Shown here: one piece after another, positions 48,209 through 58,482 of the stretch | How positions within the stretch are numbered: the first letter of the stretch is position 1 | Layout of the letters: each line of letters begins with the position of its first letter | NCBI RefSeq assembly: GCF_000508225.1 | Contig: NC_023063.1 | Span: 868,001-932,000, forward strand | DNA: 64,000 nt | Origin: Ehrlichia muris AS145 | GTDB lineage: Bacteria; Pseudomonadota; Alphaproteobacteria; Rickettsiales; Anaplasmataceae | Direction: 5' to 3' | The notes under the pieces: model-generated | Database searches by the model: none | What the model saw: the letters and a program-made list of their open reading frames with translations, nothing else | What the model was told of the DNA's origin: nothing | Program-made: the position numbers and the translations under genes

Positions 48209-51200
48209 TCATCCAATGTGGTTCGGGTCTTGCATTTCAGCTATGCTGCTGTTTAATATAGGCTGTGGACATGTATCATATTCTCCATCTTGGAAAGGTC
48301 GATGACAATAGTATCTATGATGCATTATTGCTGATTTACATGTACCTACACATGCACTCAAACAACCAATTATTGATAAAATTAAACAAGTTATAGCTCC
48401 AACTATACATCCTGCAAATAATCCTCTACTCATTGGACATGTAAAAGCTACACACATTAATATAATAAAAGCAGATATCATAGTCACCGCTGCCGCAGTC
48501 AAACAATATACTTTCTTGTCTAAAGCCTGCATTTTTCGCTTCTTCTCTGGATCACAAACTCTAGCATCTGAGCTACTATGCATTTTAGGCTCTTTCATTT
48601 CATTAATACTTGGTTGTAAATTAGCAGCTTGCGCAACAATGTCTTCGGGTTTCTGATCAACACCTACTTTAGTATCTACAGTACCATCGACTATACTTAG
48701 TTGCAAACTAGGATGTGGTAATACAACAACATTTTTCTGACTAATAACTGTTTTATCGTCCATAATTAAACCTCTCTCTCTTGTCTCAAAATTATCATCA
48801 GGAAGTACTTTTTTTGTTTTAAAATCACATTCTTTACCAACGTCTTCACAGAAATTATTATTATTATCATCATGCTTCACATCTAGATCAGCCGCCTGAA
48901 CAAGATTATGAAGATTATCAGAAGTCTCTATTACCTTGGTAGTATCTTCTGAATGCAAAGCTTTAGCTAACAACTCATCCCCTGTATGACCTGATATTGC
49001 AGAAGAATGGTAAGCTGATTCAATATTTCGTGCTACAACATTATGTTCTAACTCTCTCAATTTTATGATGCTCAAACATGCATTCTTAAAAATTGTCTCA
49101 TTAAGATTACTACTACCATCCTCTTTGATTAAATTCATAACAATATTCTGTGTAATATCATAACTCCTTTTAGCATCCACATCACTTATAACTTCCAAAT
49201 CAGATATCTCATGCAATTTTTCTTCATTGCAAAGCGACATAAGAATTTCAGAAAACTTTTTTTCTACTGGATAGCCTTTCATTAATGTATATTCACGACA
49301 CAACTTAACAAAATCACCGAGTAATGGAGGATAAGTCAAAATGTTACCTAACAAGAAACTTGTGCAAGATAAGTCCCCAGAGAATAAATCATTTTCAACT
49401 TTATCTGAATTATATAAACAAACATAAGATGACATTAACTGTATTGATAACAAGCATTGTGCTCGATCGAAACTACTACAAGGATTAACTTGCATACTTG
49501 GGTCAGATTGTTTTGCTGATGATATTGGAATGTCACACAATATTCTAGAAAACCCAGAATCATATACGATATTACGTTCCTTCTCAAGATCAATTAAAGA
49601 TATGCCTAAGTTATGCGCATAACAGTTAACCATATGAATCAGGTGACCATATACTGTAGCACTATCAGAGTCTAAATCCCACACCTCTTCCATTGAAAAA
49701 GAAAAAGGTAGGTTGTTATCTATACTTTTCAACAAATTTAAGACAACACAACAGTAACTAAGAAGATATTCTGCCATGTCCCTCCTTTCATAGATACCAC
49801 ATTCTTCACATTTTCTATAAACTATATGAAAAATATCAAACAATCTTAATATGATGTTTCTTTGCAAAAAATTACCAAAAAGCACTACCATTAACAGTCC
49901 AGTTACACCTTTCACCGAACAATCATCTATAACACCATTAGATTTTTTGAATGCCTGACATAGCATCATTGCTGCCTGTTGAGCTTTTACTTCATTCACC
50001 GGCTTACATTCAATAAAGACATTATATGTTAAATTTGATTCTGTAACCTGTTCTACATTAATTTTATTGCACAATAAATGTTGGATTAATATAAACAATA
50101 GCTTTTTATCATACTCAATATCTAAGAAACCAACCTGCTTATACTCATATGACTTCTCCAGCCCTTGCTTATATTTTTTATATGACATTATCTTATCACC
50201 ATCATTGCCGCTCGCAGAAACAGCAAGTGCAGATAATTTATCATAACATTTATCATAAAACATCTTAACATTATTAATTGTCTGTCCTCCTAGAAAAGCA
50301 GCATGGTAACACGTAAATAATAACTCAAGTAAAAGTTCAACCCCATACTTCTTTTTCTTGCCATCAATATAGGGAAATCTGAAATTCTGTAAGCGCGTAT
50401 CAAATAAACTGTATTGTCTCTCATTTGCTTCCTCGCATTCTTTCAATTTATACAGCAGCATCACATGTTCAAATATTAATGCTGCCTCCAGATTTATATC
50501 TTTTAATACTTCATTAAATGCTAACATAACGTCATAAGTAACAAAAGTAGTCGCATAACTATAGTACGGGTCATATCCCTCAGAAGTATCAAGAACACTA
50601 TCTAATGATTTTCTTGTTGATGAAAATATATCACTGGCAATAGCTGTAGTTAGCATATATTCAGATTCATAATACTCATCTATTTCACAGCAATGAAATA
50701 CAGAAAATAAATTTCTATAAAAATCAAGAAGTACTGAATCCTCCGCAATACCAAGATGACTTCTGCAAGATAGAGGCAATGTACTTGTATAATTACACAC
50801 AAACTGAGCAAGCATAGGAAAAATCTGAGATTTACATGTGTTACTTAATGCATTAAAATTAATGGATACAAACTGATGAATAGCAGTTTTATATATAACA
50901 AGAACCATTATCTTTGCAAGCATGTCTCTGTCGCATGTTTCTCCTAGATCTTGTACACTTAGTGAATATTGACTTCTAATATAACTTACAAGACTAGCTA
51001 GCATATTAGGTAATGTTAGATTATCTTCTCCTAGAACTAAAGAACTAAAGCACTGAGAATATGCTAATAATTCATCATTATCAACCTCATCAATACTGTC
51101 CTTACGTTTCTGCCCGTAACTCATAACACAAACAGAAACATGCTGAATATCATTAATTAATTTTTTAACTATCTCTTCATCAGTGAAACATTTTCCAGAA

Positions 51201-51574
51201 AGTATATATCGGATAGCATGAGTACAAATATGAAATAGTCCATACATCTGAGTAGTCCATAGACACCCTTTACTCGCTAAGTCAAGTATAACACCACTAT
51301 TCAATTTCTGTAATATATCATGGTAATACACATAACACCGATGATCAGGATCATGAGGAGTAAATTCTACATGACTATTACTATGAACTTCAATTTTAGA
51401 ATATACCCCTACAGAATCTAAAATATAAGAAGCAGTATTTTGATGGAAAGATCTTAGAATACATAGCAATGCTAACATATCTACATTACTGAACCCCAGA
51501 TTTCTTAAAAAAGATGCTAAGTGACTTTCTTCATAATTAATAAAAGCATCCCATTTAAATTTACCAGTTAACAT
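48209..51574 (-). CDS. Large orphan protein with C-terminal membrane helix pair
   Basis: Unrecognised protein of 1121 residues, probably Ehrlichia/Anaplasmataceae-specific. Residues 1 to about 820 look soluble and helix-rich, with many Cys and Tyr and no repeat or catalytic motif seen. Residues about 850-1010 are polar and acidic, probably disordered. Then come two hydrophobic helices at about 1024-1045 (CLTAAAVTMISAFIILMCVA) and 1052-1075 (AGCIVGAITCLILSIIGCLS), and a Cys/His-rich tail. There is no N-terminal signal. It is single-copy here with no operon partner (convergent with the DsbA-like gene, about 210 bp after the hisS stop). A role at a membrane or as a secreted factor is possible but not shown. 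Confidence 0.8.
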   Translation of the reverse strand: MLTGKFKWDAFINYEESHLASFLRNLGFSNVDMLALLCILRSFHQNTASYILDSVGVYSKIEVHSNSHVEFTPHDPDHRCYVYYHDILQKLNSGVILDLASKGCLWTTQMYGLFHICTHAIRYILSGKCFTDEEIVKKLINDIQHVSVCVMSYGQKRKDSIDEVDNDELLAYSQCFSSLVLGEDNLTLPNMLASLVSYIRSQYSLSVQDLGETCDRDMLAKIMVLVIYKTAIHQFVSINFNALSNTCKSQIFPMLAQFVCNYTSTLPLSCRSHLGIAEDSVLLDFYRNLFSVFHCCEIDEYYESEYMLTTAIASDIFSSTRKSLDSVLDTSEGYDPYYSYATTFVTYDVMLAFNEVLKDINLEAALIFEHVMLLYKLKECEEANERQYSLFDTRLQNFRFPYIDGKKKKYGVELLLELLFTCYHAAFLGGQTINNVKMFYDKCYDKLSALAVSASGNDGDKIMSYKKYKQGLEKSYEYKQVGFLDIEYDKKLLFILIQHLLCNKINVEQVTESNLTYNVFIECKPVNEVKAQQAAMMLCQAFKKSNGVIDDCSVKGVTGLLMVVLFGNFLQRNIILRLFDIFHIVYRKCEECGIYERRDMAEYLLSYCCVVLNLLKSIDNNLPFSFSMEEVWDLDSDSATVYGHLIHMVNCYAHNLGISLIDLEKERNIVYDSGFSRILCDIPISSAKQSDPSMQVNPCSSFDRAQCLLSIQLMSSYVCLYNSDKVENDLFSGDLSCTSFLLGNILTYPPLLGDFVKLCREYTLMKGYPVEKKFSEILMSLCNEEKLHEISDLEVISDVDAKRSYDITQNIVMNLIKEDGSSNLNETIFKNACLSIIKLRELEHNVVARNIESAYHSSAISGHTGDELLAKALHSEDTTKVIETSDNLHNLVQAADLDVKHDDNNNNFCEDVGKECDFKTKKVLPDDNFETRERGLIMDDKTVISQKNVVVLPHPSLQLSIVDGTVDTKVGVDQKPEDIVAQAANLQPSINEMKEPKMHSSSDARVCDPEKKRKMQALDKKVYCLTAAAVTMISAFIILMCVAFTCPMSRGLFAGCIVGAITCLILSIIGCLSACVGTCKSAIMHHRYYCHRPFQDGEYDTCPQPILNSSIAEMQDPNHIG

Positions 51575-51787
51575 ACTATATCCTCCAACCTTCTAATTTA
51601 ACAAATACTTTGTCTTAAAAATATAAAAATGACTTTCTATATCTAGCTTTCATCATAAATAATATGCTATTAAACTTCTACCTAAGCAATAGCTTATTGG
51701 TAATACAGTATGAATTTCTTGAACTTCTTAAAAGCAAATTTATTAATCTTATTATAACACTTTATATAATAAAGTTAATAAATATTA

Positions 51788-53029
51788 TTAAATTTTTTTA
51801 TATAATAAATCTAATAAATCACATTTAACTATTTGTTGCTGTTTACCAGTCTTCATGTCTTTCACTTGTATTGTATCATTTTGAAGCTCTTCATCCCCAA
51901 AAATTAAAGCTATACTATTATCATCAACTTTCCTTAATAAATTCTTTAAATTAGTACTTTTATAGTTCCAGTTTACAGAAATACCCTTACAACGTAACTC
52001 ATAAGCAAGTCTCAAAGCATGAGACATTGCATCCTTACCTATAGGCATTAATACTACACTTCTTGGTTCCTGATGCTTATAATCTATCAATGCACTAACT
52101 CTCTCAACCCCCATAGCAAAACCGACAGCAGGTGTATCATTTCCTCCCATAAATTTTACTAATCCATCGTATCTACCACCAGCAATAACTGCATTTTGCG
52201 AGCCTAATTTGGACGTTGTAAATTCAAACACCGTATTGCAATAATAATCTAACCCTCTGACTATATTATGATTTATCTTATAAGGGATACAAAGTTCATT
52301 TAATCCGTTTAGAACCTCCATGAAAAAATCATTAGAATATTTATTATAGAAATGAGAAATACTAGGAGCATTTAATAAAATTTCTCGATCTTCTGGAGCT
52401 TTTGAATCTAATATTCTTAGAGGATTTATAACAAGCCTACGTTGACTGTCTTCTGATAAATCCTTTTTATAGTTATTTAAATACTCTATAAGACTAAGCC
52501 TATATGAGCTCATAGTTTCTTTATCTCCTAAAAAATTAATTTCTAACGTGATATTATCTAACAAATTCAATTCGCTTAAAATATTATAGCCTAATGCTAT
52601 CATCTCAACATCTGCAAGAGGCAGCTCACTTCCAAAGAACTCAAAATTCACTTGGTGAAATTGCCTTTGACGACATTTCTGAGGTCGCTCATAACGAAAT
52701 ACTGGACCACTAGAAAACAACTTTACAGGAACAACTAAATTTTTATTAATTAATACCCTTACAATAGCAGATGTAAATTCTGGTCTTAATGTAATATTCT
52801 CACCACTCTTATCCTGAAAGTTATACATTTCCTTTGTCACAATATCTGAATCATCACCCAAAGTCTTAGTAAACACTTCAGTAAACTCAATAATTGGAGT
52901 ATCAACAGCTATGAACCCATACCTACTTGCTATTGACTGAGATAAACGCTGTATATATTGAAATTTATAAAGTTCAACACCTAATAAATCTTTAGTCCCT
53001 CTTACTTCTCTCAATTTATTACACTGCAT
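51788..53029 (-). CDS. hisS: Histidyl-tRNA synthetase
   Basis: Class II synthetase of 413 residues charging tRNA-His. Motif 1 region is RGTKDLLGVELYKF with VDTPIIEFTEVFTKTLG; motif 2 is TLRPEFTSAIVRVL with VFRYERPQKCRQRQFHQVNFE; the His-specific signatures are LVRGLDYY-type VRGLDYYCNTVFEFT and AGGRYDGLVKFMGG; motif 3 is TPAVGFAMGVERV. The C-terminal anticodon domain (residues about 325-413) ends IVKCDLLDLLYKK. Length is normal. It is divergent from purC with a 194-bp shared upstream region. Confidence 0.97.
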   Translation of the reverse strand: MQCNKLREVRGTKDLLGVELYKFQYIQRLSQSIASRYGFIAVDTPIIEFTEVFTKTLGDDSDIVTKEMYNFQDKSGENITLRPEFTSAIVRVLINKNLVVPVKLFSSGPVFRYERPQKCRQRQFHQVNFEFFGSELPLADVEMIALGYNILSELNLLDNITLEINFLGDKETMSSYRLSLIEYLNNYKKDLSEDSQRRLVINPLRILDSKAPEDREILLNAPSISHFYNKYSNDFFMEVLNGLNELCIPYKINHNIVRGLDYYCNTVFEFTTSKLGSQNAVIAGGRYDGLVKFMGGNDTPAVGFAMGVERVSALIDYKHQEPRSVVLMPIGKDAMSHALRLAYELRCKGISVNWNYKSTNLKNLLRKVDDNSIALIFGDEELQNDTIQVKDMKTGKQQQIVKCDLLDLLYKKI

Positions 53030-53223
53030 AAAATCTTACCTTCTATCAATCTATTCATACTACAACTTGAACTATACGTTATCTATATTAATCAATTTAT
53101 ATATTAAATACTCTAAAACAATAACGATAATACCGTGCAATTTATTTAAAATTTAAAAAGCTAATTGCTAAACTAATTATAGACACATAAAATGGAAACT
53201 TTACGGACTTTATAAAGCATACA

Positions 53224-53952
53224 ATGGAAGATCAAGAAAAAATTTACGAAGGAAAAGCGAAAATAATCTTTGCAACATCCAATCCTTTAGAAGTAATACA
53301 ACATTTCAAAGATGAAATTACTGCTTTTAACAACAAGAAAGCAGATGTTATACATGAAAAAGGAATACTGAATAATTATATAAGTAATTTCTTAATGAAA
53401 AAACTTACAGATAAAGGTATAAAAACACACCTTATATCTTTGTTAAATCAAAGAGAACAGTTAGTAAAAAAAATAACAATAATCCCAATTGAAGTTGTAG
53501 TACGAAATGCATCAGCTGGCAATTTTAGTAAAAAATTTCAAATAGCAGAAGGTACACCTTTTCTATCTCCTATCATTGAATTTTATTATAAAAACGATGA
53601 ATTATCTGACCCTATGGTAAGTGAGGGACACATTTTAAGTTTCCAGTGGCTTACAAACCAAGAGTTAGAAAGAATAAAAACACTATCTCTTCGGATTAAT
53701 GACATTCTTAGTGAGCTTTTTTTAAATGTTGGCATCAAGTTAATAGATTTTAAACTAGAATTCGGAAAATTATATGATAATAAACAATCAGACTTATTTT
53801 TAGCGGATGAAATAAGCCCTGATACATGTAGACTTTGGGACATATCTACTAATAAAAAACTTGATAAAGATCGCTATCGTTTGAACTTAGGAAATGTAAT
53901 AGAAGCATACAGGGAAGTAGCACAAAAGTTAAATGCTTTACCAAATTATTGA
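53224..53952 (+). CDS. purC: SAICAR synthase
   Basis: Phosphoribosylaminoimidazole-succinocarboxamide synthase of 242 residues, step 7 of purine synthesis. It starts with the typical IYEGKAKIIFATSNP strand, then HFKDEITAFNNKKADVIHEKGILNNYISNFL, PIEVVVRNASAGNFSKKFQIAEG and the C-terminal signature LIDFKLEFGKLYD, followed by LADEISPDTCRLWD. Length is normal for the bacterial type. De novo purine synthesis is retained in Ehrlichia. Monocistronic as far as seen; the 710 bp that follow hold no gene. Confidence 0.97.
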   Translation: MEDQEKIYEGKAKIIFATSNPLEVIQHFKDEITAFNNKKADVIHEKGILNNYISNFLMKKLTDKGIKTHLISLLNQREQLVKKITIIPIEVVVRNASAGNFSKKFQIAEGTPFLSPIIEFYYKNDELSDPMVSEGHILSFQWLTNQELERIKTLSLRINDILSELFLNVGIKLIDFKLEFGKLYDNKQSDLFLADEISPDTCRLWDISTNKKLDKDRYRLNLGNVIEAYREVAQKLNALPNY

Positions 53953-54611
53953 TAATACTTTAATTTTTTAGTTTTCTTTTCCTCATTATTAATAAATGCA
54001 CCATTCTTTTAATGTATTTAGATCTTACCAATCGATGATCAACATAAGATGGAATCCCAAAAATAAACCAGGTCTTAACTCACTAATTTTATTTATACAA
54101 TAATTTCTATTTATATGTTAAAATTCCCTAATAAACTTACTATTTTTTTATGTATACCAACTGAGAATTAATCTCGACACAATTTCTAATAAAAATTATA
54201 TTTGCGAGTATATATTACCTTTCTTATATATATATATTAAAACTTTTTACAAGAAATTGATAACAGCATATAAAATATCAGAATTCAAACTGCACAAATG
54301 CTTACCTATCTTTTTCTTTAGAAGAACATAACAACTAGTATACTGAATTCCATGCTGAGTAAAACACCCTTCAATTCTCATACATTTGAATAATAGCACA
54401 TCCTATTCATTATAAGAACTACTATATAGAAGAAAACTCACGACTTATATCTTACACAAATCAACATATCTTCATTATACTTTCATGTATATACCAGTTC
54501 AATGCCTGATATATCCATTACTAACTTTAAGACTATAAAACACTGTATCATGAATTGCTTTTTAGGAATTTTAAGACGCGTTTTATTATTATTAAATTTT
54601 ACCCAAAACCC
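53953..54611. other. Non-coding gap after purC
   Basis: About 660 bp up to the terminator at 54612. No gene, array or RNA seen. Confidence 0.5.
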
Positions 54612-54643
54612 AAAAAAGCAGAACCATCTAGTGGTTCTGCTTT
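54612..54643 (-). terminator. Rho-independent terminator, possibly bidirectional
   Basis: A strong hairpin with GCAGAACCA (54618-54626), loop TCTAG and TGGTTCTGC (54632-54640), extended by A/T pairs to 12 bp. On the minus strand it is followed by six T, placing it 20 bp after the stop of the 54666-55010 gene. The T-run on the plus strand is only three, so it is primarily a minus-strand terminator. It is one of the few GC-containing hairpins in the window. Confidence 0.85.
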
Positions 54644-54665
54644 ACAGCCATTATAAAGAGCATAA

Positions 54666-55010
54666 TTAAAAATGTGCACTTTTAGTACGATCAGTTTCTA
54701 GCAGTTTTGCCATCTCTATTATTTTAGGAGATGCAACTTGAGAAGTACCATTATCTTCTTTAATACCAACAGAAAAATGTGTTTCATAAAAACTATTATT
54801 ATCAAGATGTGATAATGCACTCTCCCATGAATACACACTAGAATTTCCATAATCACTCAAATCTTCTTGTCCTTGCGCTGCTGTAGATTCATTAATCACA
54901 GATATTCTTTCCCTACATAGAAGTTTTACTATGAAAAATACAAGCAATGCTAACAGCACTAATATTGCCGCCGTTAACAATATAACTTGCTCATAATCAT
55001 TCAATTTCAC
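54666..55010 (-). CDS. Small single-pass membrane protein (orphan)
   Basis: Unrecognised protein of 114 residues. The start is GTG at 55010 (GTG AAA TTG AAT). A short polar N-terminus is followed by one hydrophobic helix at about residues 9-29 (VILLTAAILVLLALLVFFIV) and KLLCRER, so by the positive-inside rule the Ser/Glu-rich remainder faces the cytoplasm. A TATAAT box lies at 55034-55039 on the minus strand. It is followed by a clear terminator and sits 160 bp downstream of the large repeat protein. It is one of several N-anchored orphans in this block. Confidence 0.72.
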   Translation of the reverse strand: MKLNDYEQVILLTAAILVLLALLVFFIVKLLCRERISVINESTAAQGQEDLSDYGNSSVYSWESALSHLDNNSFYETHFSVGIKEDNGTSQVASPKIIEMAKLLETDRTKSAHF

Positions 55011-55170
55011 TGTTAAACATAAAAAAATAATATATTATAAGTTAACATAAACAATTGCTAATATCTATATAAAAAATACTAATTTTTTTACATGTAATTA
55101 TAAAGAAATAAAATATAAATGCTGTTTTTTTAAAAATTCAATGCTTCGATAACACCTAATTATAAAATTA

Positions 55171-58100
55171 TTAACCAAAACTCGGTTGCTGCATATGAGA
55201 CTTATCAACATTTGTTCTACTGCTGAATATATCACTTACCCATCCAGTAGCAATACTAGGAGTAGTCGCCTTAATTATTTCGTTTACACAACAATGTTTA
55301 ACATCATCATGAACAATATCAACTTTACATGTTTTTAAATATTTTCTTATTATTTCCTTAGATTTGAAGTGTAGCTGCTTTTCCAAAAAAGTATTTAACC
55401 CTTCTATATGAGTTAATACTTTAGCTTGTAATTTATCTTTATGGAATAAAGAACAATTTTTCACTACTTTATCTTCTAGCTCTTCTTTTGAACATTTTCC
55501 TATTCCTCTAATAATTAATTCATGTGTAACAAATACTTTATCAAATATAATAAGTGCTATGTCACTAAAAGCTCTATCACATCCATTTTTTAAGAACGTA
55601 TCTTTCACTAAACAAGCAATTTGAAGTTTTACATTATCTTCTACATCACTACGTATATCTTGAAGTTTTAACTGGTAATCAACAGAAGATCTACCTTGAT
55701 CTGCATACGTCCTTTGAAAAATTTTTTCTAAATCTCTCATAGATGAAACAACTATTCTTTTTCCATGTTTATTCCACAGTATAGCTCTCTGCATTAATAC
55801 CCATTCACTAACAACATTCCGTACAATATTATCTGTATGCTTAATGCGTGAATTAGCGATATAATTCACTTCTCTACATCGAATAGCAGCTTTAGAATCC
55901 TTATTGTACTGAGACAATGACTTATGCATTATACAAAACCGATCATTTAACACATCATGTAATACTCCAACACCACGAATTAACACTCGACCTATACTGG
56001 CTTCTGGTAAGATAATAAGACCGCTTTCTAACCAGCACTTGTTTCGCCTCTTATATTCAGCATCTGTAGCACTACTTTTATTTCTCCTAACACCTAAATT
56101 TTCAGTAGCCGTGGGTCTCTTACCGATAGATGCATGATCCATCATACTAACAGCACATTCTAAATCAGGTCTAGAACTTTGCTCGTGAATAGCAGATGCA
56201 CTTCTCCTTAACGCTCTATTATGATGTACACCCTTATAACAAGCACCTTCATACTTACGTCTAACACCTGCAATACTAGAAGTATTTTCCATAGAGCATT
56301 TTGTTGTTATATCTACATCATTATCACTTGAGTCCTTACATTCCCCCAGAACACTAGACTTTTTAGGTATACGCAGACTTTTTCCTACACTTCGCTGATT
56401 ACTTTTAGAAGCAGAAATCTTTGCCGTCACTCCTACTGTTGGATTAACATCTTTAGATGCAGAACATTTAACCGGTATAGAACCAATACTTTTAGAGCCT
56501 TTGGATGTAACTAAATTAGTACGTTCAAATGTAGGAGATTTACCTGGTACACAACTAACACTTTTAGGTCCTTTGTGTGCAGCTAAATCAGTACGTTCAA
56601 ATGTAGGAGATTTACCTGGTACACAACTAACACTTTTAGAGCCTTTGGATGTAACTAAATTAGTACGTTCAAATGTAGGAGATTTACCTGGTACACAACT
56701 AACACTTTTAGAGCCTTTGGATGTAACTAAATTAGTACGTTCAAATGTAGGAGATTTACCTGGTACACAACTAACACTTTTAGAGCCTTTGGATGTAACT
56801 AAATTAGTACGTTCAAATGTAGAAGATTTACCTGGTACACAACTAACACTTTTAGAGCCTTTGGATGTAACTAAATTAGTACGTTCAGAACAAGAAGTAT
56901 TTTTTATTAAACTTTTTTTCACACCCATTCCGCTTGATTCACCAACCTTAACTGAAGCTCTAGATCCTTTAGAAATAGAACCACTAGCATTAGGCTTATG
57001 AACTTCTGCTTGGATAGTTGTTGTATTTCTCGATATAGGAGTCATTTTCTTACTTTCAAAACACGCTCTCTTTTTTACTAATAATTGACTACCATTCCTC
57101 CATCCTTGAGATAAATTACGATTAACCACACCAGCATTGCAAGAAACTCTACCAGATTTTACTGTTTGTGTTATTGCTGGAACTACTGCAGACGATGTAT
57201 CACTTAGCCTCCTAATACCATGTACCACTTCTTCACTATCAGTTATTTCTCCTGAACAAGGATCAGGCAAACACTTTGTAATACCAACCCGCATACCACC
57301 TCTACAGATAGTACCCATATCTTGTTCAGTACCCACTACGCTAGACTCAGTTATACCTGACCTTTGAACAACACCCTGCACACTCTCCTCCTGATCATAT
57401 TCATCCTCCATAGCTGATGCAATCTCCTGAGGATTAGAAACTCCAGGCTTAATATCACTATGTAAAACATTAGAAATCTGATTTTTCATATCTATTAAAT
57501 CTCCTTGATTAATAACAAAAACTGTATTCCCTTCTAATTCTTCACAAGTTTGTAAATCCAAACCGATACTTTGTAACATCAAACCGTTAGTACCAATATC
57601 CCCCTTTACATTGCAAAATCCAAGAGTAGGCAATCTCACCATTTCACGTAAAATATTGCCTGAATAACTAGAATAAAAAGGACTCATACTCCTAAATTCT
57701 GCATATATACTAGGATTTACTACAAACTCTGAAAAGCTAAAATCAGAATTATTTAACACAAGTTTACTACTGGAACGTAACATGGGATCAAATGTGTAAG
57801 ATACAAGATTATTGTCTTCTGTTCCTAATGAATCTAACCTAATACAACTACTATGGACTGTATTACTGCCACTTATTGGATTTAAACCAGAACTACAAGC
57901 TTGCACTTTTACAACTTCATTATAAGAATTACTCCTTCTATTCCGATAATCAAAACCAGACAATACACTACTTTTAGTAGAGATATAATCATCTGAAGCA
58001 TCAGAACATGAAAAACTCTCATCAGAAATCTCTTGACCAGAATATCTCCTAATATCTCGAGTATCTCTTGCTATAACTGCAGGACTATAAGTTTTAGGTA

Positions 58101-58449
58101 TAGAACACAAACTATAGTAATCTACAAGATAACTATCTTCTTGTAAATCAGCGCCAGCCATATCAAAATCGCTTAAACTTTCTGCATTATCCATTTCCTG
58201 TCTTTCTTCTACATATTCACTTTCGGAAGACATATCATCGCTCTCCTGAGTATCATATGAATCAGAAGGTATGCTATAATGCATTTGAGAACTACATGAA
58301 TCAGCAAGATTTTCCTCCTCCTGTCGGTTATTTTCGATTGAAGGAATATTTCTATTGTTATTGCAATCCTTTACAAAGTAAAGCAATACACAAAGTAGTA
58401 GTAGTAGTAATATTATTAGTATTACAATCACCAACACATTTGATTCCAT
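55171..58449 (-). CDS. Tandem-repeat membrane protein, 1092 residues (orphan)
   Basis: Unrecognised protein, probably Ehrlichia-specific. An uncleaved N-terminal anchor covers about residues 5-26 (VLVIVILIILLLLLLCVLLY), followed by an acidic, Ser-rich, disordered region to about 515. Six 24-residue repeats lie at residues 522-665 (consensus ERTNLVTSKGSKSV with SCVPGKSPTF), rich in Ser, Lys and Thr. A mainly helical, basic C-terminal domain follows at about 830-1070 with no known motif. In layout it resembles Ehrlichia tandem-repeat antigens, but it carries a membrane anchor and is not recognisably TRP32/47/120. A dyad at 58465-58482 lies just upstream of the ATG. Host interaction is inference. 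Confidence 0.85.
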   Translation of the reverse strand: MESNVLVIVILIILLLLLLCVLLYFVKDCNNNRNIPSIENNRQEEENLADSCSSQMHYSIPSDSYDTQESDDMSSESEYVEERQEMDNAESLSDFDMAGADLQEDSYLVDYYSLCSIPKTYSPAVIARDTRDIRRYSGQEISDESFSCSDASDDYISTKSSVLSGFDYRNRRSNSYNEVVKVQACSSGLNPISGSNTVHSSCIRLDSLGTEDNNLVSYTFDPMLRSSSKLVLNNSDFSFSEFVVNPSIYAEFRSMSPFYSSYSGNILREMVRLPTLGFCNVKGDIGTNGLMLQSIGLDLQTCEELEGNTVFVINQGDLIDMKNQISNVLHSDIKPGVSNPQEIASAMEDEYDQEESVQGVVQRSGITESSVVGTEQDMGTICRGGMRVGITKCLPDPCSGEITDSEEVVHGIRRLSDTSSAVVPAITQTVKSGRVSCNAGVVNRNLSQGWRNGSQLLVKKRACFESKKMTPISRNTTTIQAEVHKPNASGSISKGSRASVKVGESSGMGVKKSLIKNTSCSERTNLVTSKGSKSVSCVPGKSSTFERTNLVTSKGSKSVSCVPGKSPTFERTNLVTSKGSKSVSCVPGKSPTFERTNLVTSKGSKSVSCVPGKSPTFERTDLAAHKGPKSVSCVPGKSPTFERTNLVTSKGSKSIGSIPVKCSASKDVNPTVGVTAKISASKSNQRSVGKSLRIPKKSSVLGECKDSSDNDVDITTKCSMENTSSIAGVRRKYEGACYKGVHHNRALRRSASAIHEQSSRPDLECAVSMMDHASIGKRPTATENLGVRRNKSSATDAEYKRRNKCWLESGLIILPEASIGRVLIRGVGVLHDVLNDRFCIMHKSLSQYNKDSKAAIRCREVNYIANSRIKHTDNIVRNVVSEWVLMQRAILWNKHGKRIVVSSMRDLEKIFQRTYADQGRSSVDYQLKLQDIRSDVEDNVKLQIACLVKDTFLKNGCDRAFSDIALIIFDKVFVTHELIIRGIGKCSKEELEDKVVKNCSLFHKDKLQAKVLTHIEGLNTFLEKQLHFKSKEIIRKYLKTCKVDIVHDDVKHCCVNEIIKATTPSIATGWVSDIFSSRTNVDKSHMQQPSFG
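56455..56886 (-). repeat. Six 72-bp in-frame repeats in the orphan repeat protein
   Basis: Copies start (minus strand) at 56886, 56814, 56742, 56670, 56598 and 56526, every step exactly 72 bp. Copies 1-4 are nearly identical, copy 5 has ERTDLAAHKGPKSV, and copy 6 degenerates after SKGSKS (IGSIPVKCSAS). The opposite strand is also open across the array, a by-product of the repeat. Confidence 0.96.
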
Positions 58450-58464
58450 AATTTATAAACTTTT

Positions 58465-58482
58465 TATGCTATAATTAGCATA
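58465..58482. promoter_or_regulatory. Inverted repeat upstream of the repeat-protein gene
   Basis: A perfect 7-bp dyad: TATGCTA, TAAT, TAGCATA. It lies 16-33 bp before the ATG of the 1092-residue protein, over the expected -10/leader region, and could be an operator or leader hairpin. A related, longer dyad with the same core lies at 63098-63123. Confidence 0.45.

Noticed and set aside
56501-57001. 166-codon plus-strand frame with perfect-looking repeats
   Set aside because: It is the antisense of the 72-bp repeats; the minus-strand frame is far longer and has the anchor and C-terminal domain.
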